Shown here: piece after piece, positions 44,111 to 52,565 of the stretch
How positions within the stretch are numbered: the stretch's first letter is position 1
Layout of the letters: each line of letters begins with the position of its first letter
Source of the DNA: Bacillus sp. cl95
GTDB taxonomy: Bacteria; Bacillota; Bacilli; Bacillales; Cytobacillaceae
Direction of reading: 5' to 3'
DNA length: 64,000 bases
Assembly: GCF_900115925.1 (NCBI RefSeq)
Contig: NZ_FOYF01000003.1
Span: 256,721 to 320,720 of the forward strand
Position numbers and translations under genes: made by a program
The notes under the pieces: model-generated
The model's input: only the letters and a program-made list of their open reading frames with translations
What the model was told of the DNA's origin: nothing
Database searches by the model: none

Positions 44111-44734
44111 ATGGATATCAGCCCAGCTTCACTTCCATGGCAAGATGCCTACAAACTACTGGTCGGATCGATTTTACCAAGACCGATTGCATTTGTTTCT
44201 ACCATTGATGAAAAGGCAATAGCAAATGCAGCACCATTCAGTTTTTTTACCGCCATTTGTGCCGACCCCATGCTCGTTTGTTTTTCGCCGATGCGCAGGG
44301 GAACAGATGGTGCCAAAAAGGATACTCTCGTTAATATTGAAAAAACGAAAGAATTCGTGATTAATATCGTCAGTGAATCGATCTTAGAGCAAATGAACGA
44401 GTGCGCACCGGAGTTCAAGCCAGAAGTGGATGAGTTTGAAAAGGCCGGTCTTACGAAACTCCCTAGTATGAAGGTACGTGCACCAAGAATTGCAGAATCG
44501 CTTGTTCATATTGAGTGTGAACTTTACCAAGTGCTTCATTTCGGAGACAAAGCTGGTTCGGGAAGTCTCGTCATTGGAAAAGTCGTTCATTTCCATGTCC
44601 ACGATGACCTCTATGATAGCGGACGGATTCTGACGGAAGGTCTAAACCCAATTGGACGGATGGCTGGCCATTCCTTTACAAAGCCATTGGACGCTATGTT
44701 TGAATTGGTTCGGAAAACTCAAACGAGTGATTAA
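44111..44734 (+). CDS. Flavin reductase-like FMN-binding protein
   Basis: A 207-residue split-barrel protein of the flavin reductase family (RPIAFVSTIDEKAIANAAPFSFF and MRRGTDGAKKDTLVNIEKTKEFVINI are characteristic). Such proteins bind FMN and often supply reduced flavin to monooxygenases or act as oxygenase partners. AAAGGAAGGTGAAGGAG precedes the ATG. It starts the operon with the fumarylacetoacetase and homogentisate dioxygenase genes, suggesting a part in homogentisate metabolism, but the exact reaction is unknown. Confidence 0.85.
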   Translation: MDISPASLPWQDAYKLLVGSILPRPIAFVSTIDEKAIANAAPFSFFTAICADPMLVCFSPMRRGTDGAKKDTLVNIEKTKEFVINIVSESILEQMNECAPEFKPEVDEFEKAGLTKLPSMKVRAPRIAESLVHIECELYQVLHFGDKAGSGSLVIGKVVHFHVHDDLYDSGRILTEGLNPIGRMAGHSFTKPLDAMFELVRKTQTSD

Positions 44735-44770
44735 TCCTTCGGAAAATACAAAATAAGCCAAGGTGATTGA

Positions 44771-45688
44771 ATGAAACTTATTACTTTTCAAAAAGAAAAC
44801 GGCGATGTAAGAGCCGGCTGGATACACAACACGCATTATGCCGTAGATATGCACGAAGCAAGTAAAGGTGAGTTGCCAGAAAATATGCTTGCTTTCCTTG
44901 AGCATAACGACGTTTATTTAACAAAGATCACTGAACTTGAAGCAGAAGGAATCTCCATGAAAGGTGTTTATCCATTAGAGAAGGTCACACTACTTGCACC
45001 TTTACCATTTCCTAAGAGTTTCAGAGACTTTTATGCTTTTGAGCAGCATGTCAAAACGGCTCGTGCGAACCGGGGATTGGAAATGATCCCAGAATGGTAC
45101 GAAATTCCTGTCTTTTATTTTTCCAATCATCTTGCCATTAAAGGAACAGAAGAAGAGATTAAGAGGCCAGACCAATGTGAATGGCTAGATTATGAATTGG
45201 AAGTTGGATGTGTCATTGGAAAGAAAGGCAGGGATATTCAAGTTGCTGATGCAGAACGTCATATATTTGGATACTGCATCTTAAACGATTGGAGCGCCCG
45301 CGACTTACAACGGCAAGAAATGAAGGTTGGACTCGGTCCAGCCAAAGGGAAGGACTTCTCCACGTCGATTGGCCCCTATATCTTAACGAAAGATGAACTC
45401 GATTCGTTTCAAAAAGATAAAGGATTCGATTTGAAAATGACAGCTCGCGTTAACGGTCAGCTTCTTTCGGTCGGGAACATGAGCGATTTGCATTATTCCT
45501 TTGCTGAAATGATTGCCAGGGCTTCTGCTGATGTCACCCTTTATCCTGGAGAACTTATTGGTTCAGGAACGGTTGGAACAGGGTGCATCCTTGAACTTGG
45601 TGAAGATATTCATCGCTGGCTGCAACCAGGGGATGAAGTCGAATTGGAAATAGAGAAACTTGGTGTTTTAAGAAATCGCATTGTATGA
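44771..45688 (+). CDS. Fumarylacetoacetate hydrolase-family protein
   Basis: A 305-residue FAH-fold hydrolase. Metal ligands are visible: Asp in FRDFYAFEQH, Glu in LDYELEVGCVIG and Asp in ILNDWSARDLQ; the catalytic His of the family is H in EQHVKTA. The FYAFEQHVKTARANRGLEM segment is close to the N-terminal part of true fumarylacetoacetases. It would split fumarylacetoacetate (or maleylacetoacetate directly) to acetoacetate. Weak AAGGTGATTG binding site. Ends 9 bases before the homogentisate dioxygenase gene. Confidence 0.88.
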   Translation: MKLITFQKENGDVRAGWIHNTHYAVDMHEASKGELPENMLAFLEHNDVYLTKITELEAEGISMKGVYPLEKVTLLAPLPFPKSFRDFYAFEQHVKTARANRGLEMIPEWYEIPVFYFSNHLAIKGTEEEIKRPDQCEWLDYELEVGCVIGKKGRDIQVADAERHIFGYCILNDWSARDLQRQEMKVGLGPAKGKDFSTSIGPYILTKDELDSFQKDKGFDLKMTARVNGQLLSVGNMSDLHYSFAEMIARASADVTLYPGELIGSGTVGTGCILELGEDIHRWLQPGDEVELEIEKLGVLRNRIV

Positions 45689-45697
45689 GGTGAAAGT

Positions 45698-46852
45698 ATG
45701 TATTATAAACAACTTGGAGACATCCCGCGCAAGCGGCACACGATGTTCAAAAAAGAAGATGGCAGCTTATACCGTGAACAGGTAATGGGAACGAGGGGCT
45801 TTTCCGGAACTCAATCCATTCTTTATCACCACTATATGCCAACTGAGGTAAGAAAAGCGGAACTCGTTGGTTCCTATCTACCGCAATACGAAGATCAATC
45901 TCCGTTAATGCATAGACACTTCCTTACAAATAAAATTGCTAAAAAAGGCGATGCACTAGCTAGTAGGGAGTACCTGCTTGGAAATAGCGATTTACTGATT
46001 GGTACTGCGAATGTGACAGAAGCAATGAAAAGCTATTATCGTAATGGTGATGGCGATGAAATGTTGTTCATTCACCATGGCTCTGGAAAGATTGAGACGA
46101 TGTTCGGCAGCATTACCTATAAGCCAGGAGATTATGTAATCCTGCCGATTGGTACGATATATCGTGTACTACCTAATCAGGATGTTGCAACGAAGATTCT
46201 TTTCATTGAATCTTTCAGTCAGATTACAACTCCGCGCCGCTATAGAAATGAATATGGTCAACTTCTTGAACATAGCCCATTTTGTGAAAGGGATATTCGC
46301 GGTCCAGAAAAGCTAGAGGTTTTTGATGAAAAAGGGGAATTCGAAGTTTTAACGAAATCTCGCGGTCACATTCACTCCCATGTCCTTGGACATCATCCTC
46401 TCGATGTTGTTGGTTGGGATGGATACCTTTATCCATGGGCATTCAATATCAGCGATTTCGAACCAATTACTGGGAGGATTCACCAGCCGCCTCCAGTCCA
46501 TCAAACATTTGAAGGACATAACTTCGTGGTTTGCTCATTTGTACCAAGACTGTACGACTATCATCCAGAGGCCATTCCAGCGCCATATTATCACAGCAAC
46601 GTTAATTCCGATGAACTGCTCTATTATGTGGAAGGCAACTTTATGAGCAGGAAAGGGGTTCACGAGGGTTCAATCACTTTGCATCCTAGTGGCATTCCTC
46701 ATGGACCACATCCTGGCAAAACGGAAGCAAGCATCGGCAAGAAAGAGACTTTAGAACTTGCTGTCATGATCGACACTTTCCATCCTCTGAAAATAGTCAA
46801 AAGTGCAGGGAAGATTGAAGACAATCAATACATGTTCACTTGGAATGAATAA
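45698..46852 (+). CDS. hmgA: Homogentisate 1,2-dioxygenase
   Basis: A 384-residue cupin dioxygenase that opens the homogentisate ring to maleylacetoacetate. The iron-binding region is PYYHSNVNSDELLYY (H299, E306) with the last His in HPSGIPHGPHPG (H335), and SRGHIHSHVLGHHPLDVVGWDGYLYPW is a family signature. It is shorter than the Pseudomonas/human enzymes (about 440). GAGGTGAAAGT precedes the ATG. Last gene of the operon with FAH; terminator follows at once. Confidence 0.92.
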   Translation: MYYKQLGDIPRKRHTMFKKEDGSLYREQVMGTRGFSGTQSILYHHYMPTEVRKAELVGSYLPQYEDQSPLMHRHFLTNKIAKKGDALASREYLLGNSDLLIGTANVTEAMKSYYRNGDGDEMLFIHHGSGKIETMFGSITYKPGDYVILPIGTIYRVLPNQDVATKILFIESFSQITTPRRYRNEYGQLLEHSPFCERDIRGPEKLEVFDEKGEFEVLTKSRGHIHSHVLGHHPLDVVGWDGYLYPWAFNISDFEPITGRIHQPPPVHQTFEGHNFVVCSFVPRLYDYHPEAIPAPYYHSNVNSDELLYYVEGNFMSRKGVHEGSITLHPSGIPHGPHPGKTEASIGKKETLELAVMIDTFHPLKIVKSAGKIEDNQYMFTWNE

Positions 46853-46856
46853 GACA

Positions 46857-46890
46857 AAGAGCTCGGGAAGAATCTCGAGCTCTTGTTTTG
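46857..46890 (+). terminator. Rho-independent terminator after hmgA
   Basis: AAGAGCTCG (46857-46865) pairs with CGAGCTCTT (46876-46884), followed by GTTTTG. Confidence 0.8.
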
Positions 46891-46917
46891 TGCTAGTCTA
46901 TGAAATTATAAAATAAA

Positions 46918-46970
46918 ACAATGTGGATAACTTTCTACCATTTTCTAATAATCCAGCTCCAGCGCCTTTT
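46918..46970. repeat. R3-family repeat end
   Basis: AATGTGGATAACTTTCTACC...CTAATAATCCAGCTCCAGCGCC is an inverted match to 50225-50278 (GGCGCTGGAGCTGGATTATTAG...GTTATCCACATT). Only one end of the element is present. Confidence 0.6.
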
Positions 46971-46974
46971 GTTC

Positions 46975-47823
46975 TTATAGATTGTGCCAAATAATCGCCA
47001 GTGTACCTTCGCCAGCGTGAACAGCAATCGTCGAACTAATTTCGCCGATGACAACCTTAATTTCCGGATAAGCTGTTTTAAATAAGGCTTCCATTTCTTT
47101 TGCTTTATCAATAACATTCCCGTGCATGATTTGGATTTCCTTTACTTCATTCTTTTGATAGGCTTCATCAAAAAGCTCAACCAAACGATTGAATGCTTTC
47201 TTTTCCGAGCGCACCTTTTCATAAAGTTCGAACTCACCCTGATGAATTCGAATGACCGGCTTTATTTTTAAAATACTGCCAAGCAAGAATTGTGTGCCGC
47301 TCATTCTGCCACCTTTATAAAATTGCTCAAGATTGCCTAATAAAATATAGTTTTGTGAGCGATCAGCTTCTTTGCGTAAATATTCCGCAATTCCTTCCAG
47401 TTCATTGCCTTCATTCGCCAGTTCGATCCCTTTATTTAGGAGAGTTGTAATGGCATAGGACATAGATTTGGAATCGACAGTTTCAAGCTTAAATTCGGCC
47501 ATTTCAGCACCAGTCTTACAGCTCGAAAGTGTGCCGCTAAGCTTTGAAGAAACGTGGATGGCAATAGCACCTTCATACTCTTGCTTCAGTTTTTCAAAAA
47601 GGTTTAAGAACTTGCCTGATGCAGGCTGTGAGGTTTTTGGGATTTCTTTTTCTTTTCTAATTCTAGAATAAAGCTCGTCTGTCGATAAATCGATTCCATC
47701 CTCAAAGGCTTCACTACCAAAGATGATTTCGAGAGGCATCACGTAGACATCAGGATTATTTTTTAATTCTTCTGTAACGTAAGCAGTACTATCTGTAATC
47801 CAGGCGATTTTCTTTTTAAGCAT
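46975..47823 (-). CDS. DegV-family fatty-acid-binding protein
   Basis: A 282-residue two-domain protein of the DegV/FakB family, which binds a fatty acid and presents it to fatty acid kinase. Features: IAWITDSTAYVTEE, EDGIDLSTDELYSRI, KTSQPASGKF, SSKLSGTLSSC (contacting the carboxyl group) and the later NLEQFYKGGRMSG. AAAGGAA lies 10 bases before the ATG. No FakA gene is nearby. It is convergent with hmgA. Confidence 0.9.
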   Translation of the reverse strand: MLKKKIAWITDSTAYVTEELKNNPDVYVMPLEIIFGSEAFEDGIDLSTDELYSRIRKEKEIPKTSQPASGKFLNLFEKLKQEYEGAIAIHVSSKLSGTLSSCKTGAEMAEFKLETVDSKSMSYAITTLLNKGIELANEGNELEGIAEYLRKEADRSQNYILLGNLEQFYKGGRMSGTQFLLGSILKIKPVIRIHQGEFELYEKVRSEKKAFNRLVELFDEAYQKNEVKEIQIMHGNVIDKAKEMEALFKTAYPEIKVVIGEISSTIAVHAGEGTLAIIWHNL

Positions 47824-47902
47824 GTATGGTAATTCCTTTACAATAGTTTGTATTTCCGGAAACGGTTATTTTCTTATATTTACACGTCCTACTTGTTTTA
47901 AA

Positions 47903-48037
47903 CAAGGCTCTGTTAAACCAACCTGTTGATTTCCGCTACAGGATGCTCGCTTTCCGCGGGGCGAATTATGAAAATGCCCTAAAGCCGGCTTTTTCTTATT
48001 CCAATTACAACAAAGTTTACGAAAAGTGCCTAAAGCA
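47903..48037. repeat. Composite R1 + partial R2 repeat
   Basis: GGCTCTGTTAAACC and TTGATTTCCGCTACAGG...CTTTCCGCGGGGCG are R1. It passes directly into an R2 end (GCCCTAAAGCCGGCTTTTTC...ACAAAGTTTACGAAAAG). One element seems inserted in or recombined with the other. In the gene-free stretch 47824-48220 nothing else is seen except A/T-rich upstream sequence. Confidence 0.55.
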
Positions 48038-48220
48038 AACCACTTCATTATATCCTAATTTTTTCTCATTTGAACTAAAACTCTTAAATTCTAAAATGTA
48101 AACGTTGAAAATTCGACTTTTTCATGACAATTTTGCATTTCAAAGAAAAAATCCGATTTGCCAGTTCCATTATTTAGGGGTAAAATAAGCTGATAATTCT
48201 TAATTGTTCAGGAGATTAAT

Positions 48221-49459
48221 ATGAAAAATATGAAACAGATTCACCCGTTGATATGGAATGTCCTTATCGGAACCTTGTTCGGTCGGATGGCGACGAGTAT
48301 GAGCATTCCGTTTCTCGCCATTTATCTCACCAATGTGAAGGGAGTCTCGCCTTCGCAAACAGGATTGATTATAGCCATTAGCTCACTTGTTGGTATTGGA
48401 ACAAGCTTTTTCGGCGGTTACTTATCTGACCGATTTGGTAGAAAAATCATCCTTTATATTTCTATTTTCATGTGGACAGCTGTGTTTATTGGGTTCGGTA
48501 CTGTTCAAACCGTTGCCGGATTTTTCGTTGTGAATGCCATGAATGGTTTTTGTAAATCCATTTTTGAACCCACGTCACGAGCTTTATTAGCAGACTTGAC
48601 GAAAAAAGAGAATAGGCTCAGTATTTTTAACCTACGTTATACAGCGATTAACATAGGGGTTATTTTCGGACCCATCCTAGGATATTACCTTGGGTCCTCG
48701 AAGACGACATTTCCATTTTTCATTGCAGCAGCAGTGTATGCCATTTACGGAATATCCTTGATACTTACATTTAAAAATTCGACTTATGTTTCCAATAATG
48801 TGCAAGATCCTAAGAAGCGAGTGACCGTTAAAGAAGCGTTCCTTATCACGAAGAATGACCGAATATTATTATGGTCCATTATTGGACTCATTCTGGTTGT
48901 GGCTGGTTATGCCCAATTCAGTTCCACGCTTCCACAGTTCTTATCAAACACCTCTAAAATTGAAGACGGGGCTAAATTATTTTCAATCTTGATGGCTTTA
49001 AATGCAATTGTAGTTATCACTTTACAGTATCCTCTTTTAAAAATCGGAAAAAAATATTCACCGCTCATTTCCATCGTAATAGGAAATATCGTTACAGTCG
49101 TTAGCTTACTTGGAATGGGAATAAGTGATACAGCTCCCATGTGGATGATCATGATGGTGATTTTTACTATTGGGGAAGTACTTATGTTTACGATGACAGA
49201 TATGTTCATGGATACAATTGCGAAGCCTGGGATGAGAGGGACTTATTTTGGTGCCATGGGTTTTATGCAATTCGGGAATGTTTTGGGTCCGGCCATAGGA
49301 GGATTACTTTTAGACAGTTTTGGCTATGAGAAACCTATGCTTGTGTTCGGACTTCTCGCATTGCTTTCAGTATGTGGAGCACCGATTCTCCTATATGTGC
49401 AATGGAGAATGAACAAGACTGTGACACTTGATCACACAAACGCAGCAGTCTCAAAATAA
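48221..49459 (+). CDS. MFS transporter
   Basis: A 412-residue 12-helix major facilitator protein. The A-motif GGYLSDRFGRKIIL lies between helices 2 and 3, FNLRYTAINIGVIFGPILGYYL matches helix 5, and the central loop is at ~190-215. CAGGAG precedes the ATG. Transcribed alone, with a terminator at 49599. Likely an exporter of drugs or metabolites; substrate unknown. Confidence 0.87.
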   Translation: MKNMKQIHPLIWNVLIGTLFGRMATSMSIPFLAIYLTNVKGVSPSQTGLIIAISSLVGIGTSFFGGYLSDRFGRKIILYISIFMWTAVFIGFGTVQTVAGFFVVNAMNGFCKSIFEPTSRALLADLTKKENRLSIFNLRYTAINIGVIFGPILGYYLGSSKTTFPFFIAAAVYAIYGISLILTFKNSTYVSNNVQDPKKRVTVKEAFLITKNDRILLWSIIGLILVVAGYAQFSSTLPQFLSNTSKIEDGAKLFSILMALNAIVVITLQYPLLKIGKKYSPLISIVIGNIVTVVSLLGMGISDTAPMWMIMMVIFTIGEVLMFTMTDMFMDTIAKPGMRGTYFGAMGFMQFGNVLGPAIGGLLLDSFGYEKPMLVFGLLALLSVCGAPILLYVQWRMNKTVTLDHTNAAVSK

Positions 49460-49557
49460 AAAACCCAATATATTCATCTTGTCTTTTTGATAGAACGATG
49501 TTATATTGATTAAGCGATGAGCTAATTTGCATAAGACAAGGGACGCGCCTTCGTGCA

Positions 49558-49580
49558 CGAACGGATGTGGCCGTTCGGTT
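49558..49580. repeat. Short perfect hairpin
   Basis: CGAACGG-ATGTGG-CCGTTCG forms a 7-bp stem with a six-base loop, followed by GGTTCCTTGCC. Unlike the terminator just after it, it lacks a T run. Function unknown. Confidence 0.5.
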
Positions 49581-49598
49581 CCTTGCCGCAAACGCATC

Positions 49599-49628
49599 AA
49601 AGACGCCTGATTATTCAGGCGTCTTTTT
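49599..49628. terminator. Terminator, usable in both directions
   Basis: AAAGACGCCTGA (49599-49610) and TCAGGCGTCTTT (49615-49626) are perfect arms around TTAT, followed by TTTC. It ends the MFS transcript and lies 14 bases past the end of the micro-ORF on the minus strand. Confidence 0.85.
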
Positions 49629-49642
49629 CATTTTAATCAATT

Positions 49643-49798
49643 TCATTTTTCTCGAATACCTCCATCAGTATTGAAGATGTCGGAATTTGTCAACTCGTCG
49701 ATATCTTTTAAAATGGCATCGATATATTCAAATATCATATTGATATCCTTGATTTTCATATCGATATTTCTAAAAACCACGTCGATAAACCTTCTCAT
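49643..49798 (-). CDS. Possible heptad-repeat microprotein (51 residues)
   Basis: The minus strand from the ATG at 49798 to a TGA at 49643 reads in seven-residue units ending in Ile-Asp: MRRFIDV, VFRNIDM, KIKDINM, IFEYIDA, ILKDIDE, then LTNSDIF and a tail. The DNA shows five units of exactly 21 bases (TCGATAT at 49698, 49719, 49740 (TTGATAT), 49761, 49782 (TCGATAA)). The regular hydrophobic spacing suggests a helix or coiled coil. The frame has a stop immediately upstream and no convincing ribosome binding site, so translation is doubtful. A terminator follows. Unknown function; it may be only a tandem repeat. Confidence 0.35.
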   Translation of the reverse strand: MRRFIDVVFRNIDMKIKDINMIFEYIDAILKDIDELTNSDIFNTDGGIREK

Positions 49799-49914
49799 TT
49801 AGCCTATATACCCGGAAATACCCCTGACGATCTTCCAAGGAACAAAAGGCGCAAGTAAAGAGCACTTGTGCCTGCGATGTTTTTCAAAGTTGCTTTCCTT
49901 TGTGTTTAGCCCCG

Positions 49915-50278
49915 ACAGGCATAAGACGAAACACGCAGTTCATCCTCGAAAATCCTCATGATGCTATCGCATCATTTCGTGCGATGTGAATTCATGGAAG
50001 CTTTCCTTGTGCTATCGCCTTTTCTTCGTGCGATGATGATGCTGCCGAAGCGTTCCTTGTCCTGATTTCTGAAGTGATTTGGCTTATGACCAAAATTGTT
50101 TTGGCTTTAGAAAACAATTAAGGTTGTTTCGGCTTTAGGAAACAACCCCGAGCTGCTCCAATCATCACCTAAAGATCATGCTTTCCGCAAGATATTCGAA
50201 GATGCATATTCATTGATGAAAACTGGCTGGGCGCTGGAGCTGGATTATTAGAAAAACGTAGGAAGTTATCCACATTAA
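49915..50278. repeat. R3-family repeat, long inverted copy
   Basis: AGCCCCGACAGGCATAAGACG, TTTGGCTTATGACC, GGTTGTTTCGGCTTTAGG and GGGCGCTGGAGCTGG match the reverse complement of 34131-34279 in order. Here extra segments are inserted, two of them containing GTGCGATG, near 49980 and 50030. This fills most of 49800-50300. Nothing else is recognised in this stretch. Confidence 0.6.
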
Positions 50279-50301
50279 TTTATTTTAAAATTTCCTAGAC
50301 C

Positions 50302-50334
50302 AAAAAAAATCGCCAACCATTTGGTCAGCGATTC
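50302..50334 (-). terminator. Terminator of the MFS gene at 50344
   Basis: On the minus strand AATCGCTGACCAAATGGTTGGCGATT forms a stem with one mismatch, followed by a run of T (complement of 50302-50309). Confidence 0.8.
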
Positions 50335-50343
50335 TTCCATCTA

Positions 50344-51513
50344 TCATACACGAACTTGAGCTCGAATTTTCACACGGTACATTTGGAACAACATGAAAGC
50401 GATGATGCTGAGTATCGCACCGGATACATACGGTAGGCCTGCTCCGATTGAAAATAATAAACCGCCAAGTGGGGGACCAATGATTCTTCCTAGAGAGTCA
50501 AAAGAACTTAACAATCCCGTTGTGCTCCCATGCCCAGCAGTTGATGTCTTCGTGAGTAGTGCGGAGACGCTCGGGCGTATTACACCATTTCCAATTCCGA
50601 AAATCGTTAGGAAGATAGCAGCTGTCGTAAAGTCTTTTACTAGTAAAATCAAAAGGAAACCAATTGCCGAAACAACGATTCCACCTTGAATGACCGTTCC
50701 TTCACCAAATCTCTTCGTCAACCTGCCAACGAGACCACCTTGTACAAACGCTCCAGCAAAGCCCATGATCATGAAAATATACCCAAGATGAGCAGAATCA
50801 AGGCCAGCTTTTTTCGCAGCATAATAAGCAAATGTTGCTTCGAGGCCAGAGAGCGATAACGAAATGAACATTTGTAAGAAAAACAAGATACTGATTGTAC
50901 CACCAAACGCTTGCCAGCGGGATTCTTTTTCAGATCCTTTTTGTATGCGTTTTTCTTTTAGTAAGGATTCTTTCAAGAAAAAGGCCACCAAGAAAATAGT
51001 CAATACAGAAGAGGCACAAGCAAGATAAAAAGGTAGGCTTAAGCTTGTTTTTGAGAAAACTCCACCAATAGCTGGTCCAAAGATAAAACCTAGACCAATG
51101 GAAGCACCTATGATCCCCATTCCTTTGGCACGATTTTCAGGTGTGGTAATGTCGGCTACATAGGCCATCGTTGTCGGCATATTGGCTGACGAAAGGAAGC
51201 CGCCAATAATTCGAGCCGCAAATAACATCCATAACTGATCCGAAATGGCCATTAAGAAAAAGGAAAGTGCAAGTCCTGTAATACCAATTAAAATAACCGG
51301 TTTACGACCAATTCGATCAGATATTCTACCCCACATTGGAGCAAAAATCAGCTGCATCAGGGAATACACAGCCATTAAGAGTCCAAGTTCGGTTGGATTG
51401 GCGCCAATATTTTCCGCATAGAAAGGTAGCACGGGAATGATAATTCCAAATCCGACCATTACAAGGAACATAACTAAGAATAGAACGGGTAAAGCTTTTT
51501 TTGTGTTCAACAA
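50344..51513 (-). CDS. MFS multidrug efflux transporter (TetA/NorA-like)
   Basis: A 389-residue 12-helix MFS drug:H+ antiporter type protein. The A-motif MWGRISDRIGRKPVIL, motif B-like FAARIIGGF and the antiporter motif C GIIGASIGLGFIFGPAIGG in helix 5 are visible. Motif C is typical of drug exporters. The start is a TTG (51513; the adjacent TTG at 51510 is equivalent) with AGAGGTGA upstream. Single gene with its own terminator. Export of drugs such as tetracycline or fluoroquinolones is possible but not shown. Confidence 0.88.
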   Translation of the reverse strand: MLNTKKALPVLFLVMFLVMVGFGIIIPVLPFYAENIGANPTELGLLMAVYSLMQLIFAPMWGRISDRIGRKPVILIGITGLALSFFLMAISDQLWMLFAARIIGGFLSSANMPTTMAYVADITTPENRAKGMGIIGASIGLGFIFGPAIGGVFSKTSLSLPFYLACASSVLTIFLVAFFLKESLLKEKRIQKGSEKESRWQAFGGTISILFFLQMFISLSLSGLEATFAYYAAKKAGLDSAHLGYIFMIMGFAGAFVQGGLVGRLTKRFGEGTVIQGGIVVSAIGFLLILLVKDFTTAAIFLTIFGIGNGVIRPSVSALLTKTSTAGHGSTTGLLSSFDSLGRIIGPPLGGLLFSIGAGLPYVSGAILSIIAFMLFQMYRVKIRAQVRV

Positions 51514-51687
51514 ATATTCACCTCTTATTACAATTCAAAGGAAAGTTTCATGGACAGGTACACTGTACTATCGATTATGTAAGTGATCAATGATAGATAT
51601 AGGATAATGCCATCTAAATAGTAATAATATCACAACCACAATTAAACGTGTCAATTTTATCAGAGGGATTACCTACAAAATTCAACA

Positions 51688-51731
51688 TGACAAAAATGTA
51701 AGTTTAAAAACCAAAATAGTAAGGATATGTT
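51688..51731 (+). promoter_or_regulatory. BceR-type binding site and promoter of the BceAB genes
   Basis: TGACA-AAAA-TGTAA (51688-51701) exactly fits the TNACA-N4-TGTAA motif described for BceR-like regulators in Bacillus. A -10 TATGTT lies at 51726-51731; the -35 position (TTTAAA, 51703-51708) is poor, as expected for an activated promoter. Confidence 0.6.
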
Positions 51732-51797
51732 ATGGTAAGGTTTTCCTTCTTTGACTATAGTGGAAGTACAGAGATAACAGGTTTTGGAGGGAAAAAC

Positions 51798-52565
51798 ATG
51801 ACGGCTATATTACGCGCCAAATCATTAAGTAAAACATTTGGAACTAAAGCAAATTCACTTAAAGTGGTTAAAGAGATTGATTTACAAATTCAACGTGGGG
51901 AATTCCTTGGGATAATGGGGCCATCTGGGTCTGGAAAATCCACACTTTTAAATATCCTTTCTAGCATTGATACTCCTACAAACGGATCAATTGAAATAGA
52001 TGGACATGAGTTTACTAATTTGAACGAAGATGATTTATCGGATTTTAGAAGAAATAAATTAGGATTTATTTTTCAAGATTATCATTTATTGGATACTCTG
52101 ACCGTCAAGGAAAATATTTTGCTGCCGATGGCGTTTTCAAATTTTACAGCAAAAGCTATCGAGAGAAGAATCGAAGAACTCACAAATCAGTTTGAATTAA
52201 CTTCAATCATGAATAAATATCCTTATGAAATTTCTGGAGGGCAACAACAACGAACAGCAGTCTGCAGAGCCATCGCTAATCATCCATCTATTATTTTTGC
52301 AGATGAACCCACAGGTGCACTTGATTCAAAATCTTCCTATCAGCTTTTGCAAACAATGTCTCATTTGAACGAGGAACACCATTCTACGATTTTGATGGTT
52401 ACGCATGATTCATATGCAGCCAGTTTTTGTAGCCGTATTCTTTTTATTAAGGATGGAAGTATTTTCACTGAAATTCATAAGGGTGATCTTTCTAGGAAGC
52501 TATTTTTCCAACAAATATTAGATATTCTTGCAACCCTTGGGGGAGGGCAACATGACTTTAACTGA
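51798..52565 (+). CDS. BceA-type ABC transporter ATPase
   Basis: A 255-residue ATPase of the peptide-antibiotic (BceA/YxdL/VraD) group. Walker A GPSGSGKST, Q-loop FIFQDYHLLDTLTV, signature ISGGQQQRTAV, Walker B IIFADEPTGALDS, H-loop MVTHD. The ATG at 51798 has TTGGAGGG upstream; the longer frame from 51732 overlaps the promoter. Its end overlaps the permease start by 14 bases. Such pumps protect against bacitracin, nisin or similar cell-wall antibiotics and act as sensors for their two-component system. Confidence 0.92.
   Translation: MTAILRAKSLSKTFGTKANSLKVVKEIDLQIQRGEFLGIMGPSGSGKSTLLNILSSIDTPTNGSIEIDGHEFTNLNEDDLSDFRRNKLGFIFQDYHLLDTLTVKENILLPMAFSNFTAKAIERRIEELTNQFELTSIMNKYPYEISGGQQQRTAVCRAIANHPSIIFADEPTGALDSKSSYQLLQTMSHLNEEHHSTILMVTHDSYAASFCSRILFIKDGSIFTEIHKGDLSRKLFFQQILDILATLGGGQHDFN

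Noticed and set aside
44111-44734. Flavin reductase-like gene as the missing PaaE
   Set aside because: PaaE is a ferredoxin-reductase-type protein with a 2Fe-2S domain; this split-barrel FMN protein has neither cluster cysteines nor an NAD domain.
49698-49802. CRISPR array
   Set aside because: The 21-base period has no conserved repeat separated by unique spacers; units are contiguous and read as a heptad-coding frame.
46918-50278. Composite transposon flanked by inverted repeats
   Set aside because: No transposase gene, no target duplication seen, and the ends belong to a repeat also present singly at 34.1 kb.
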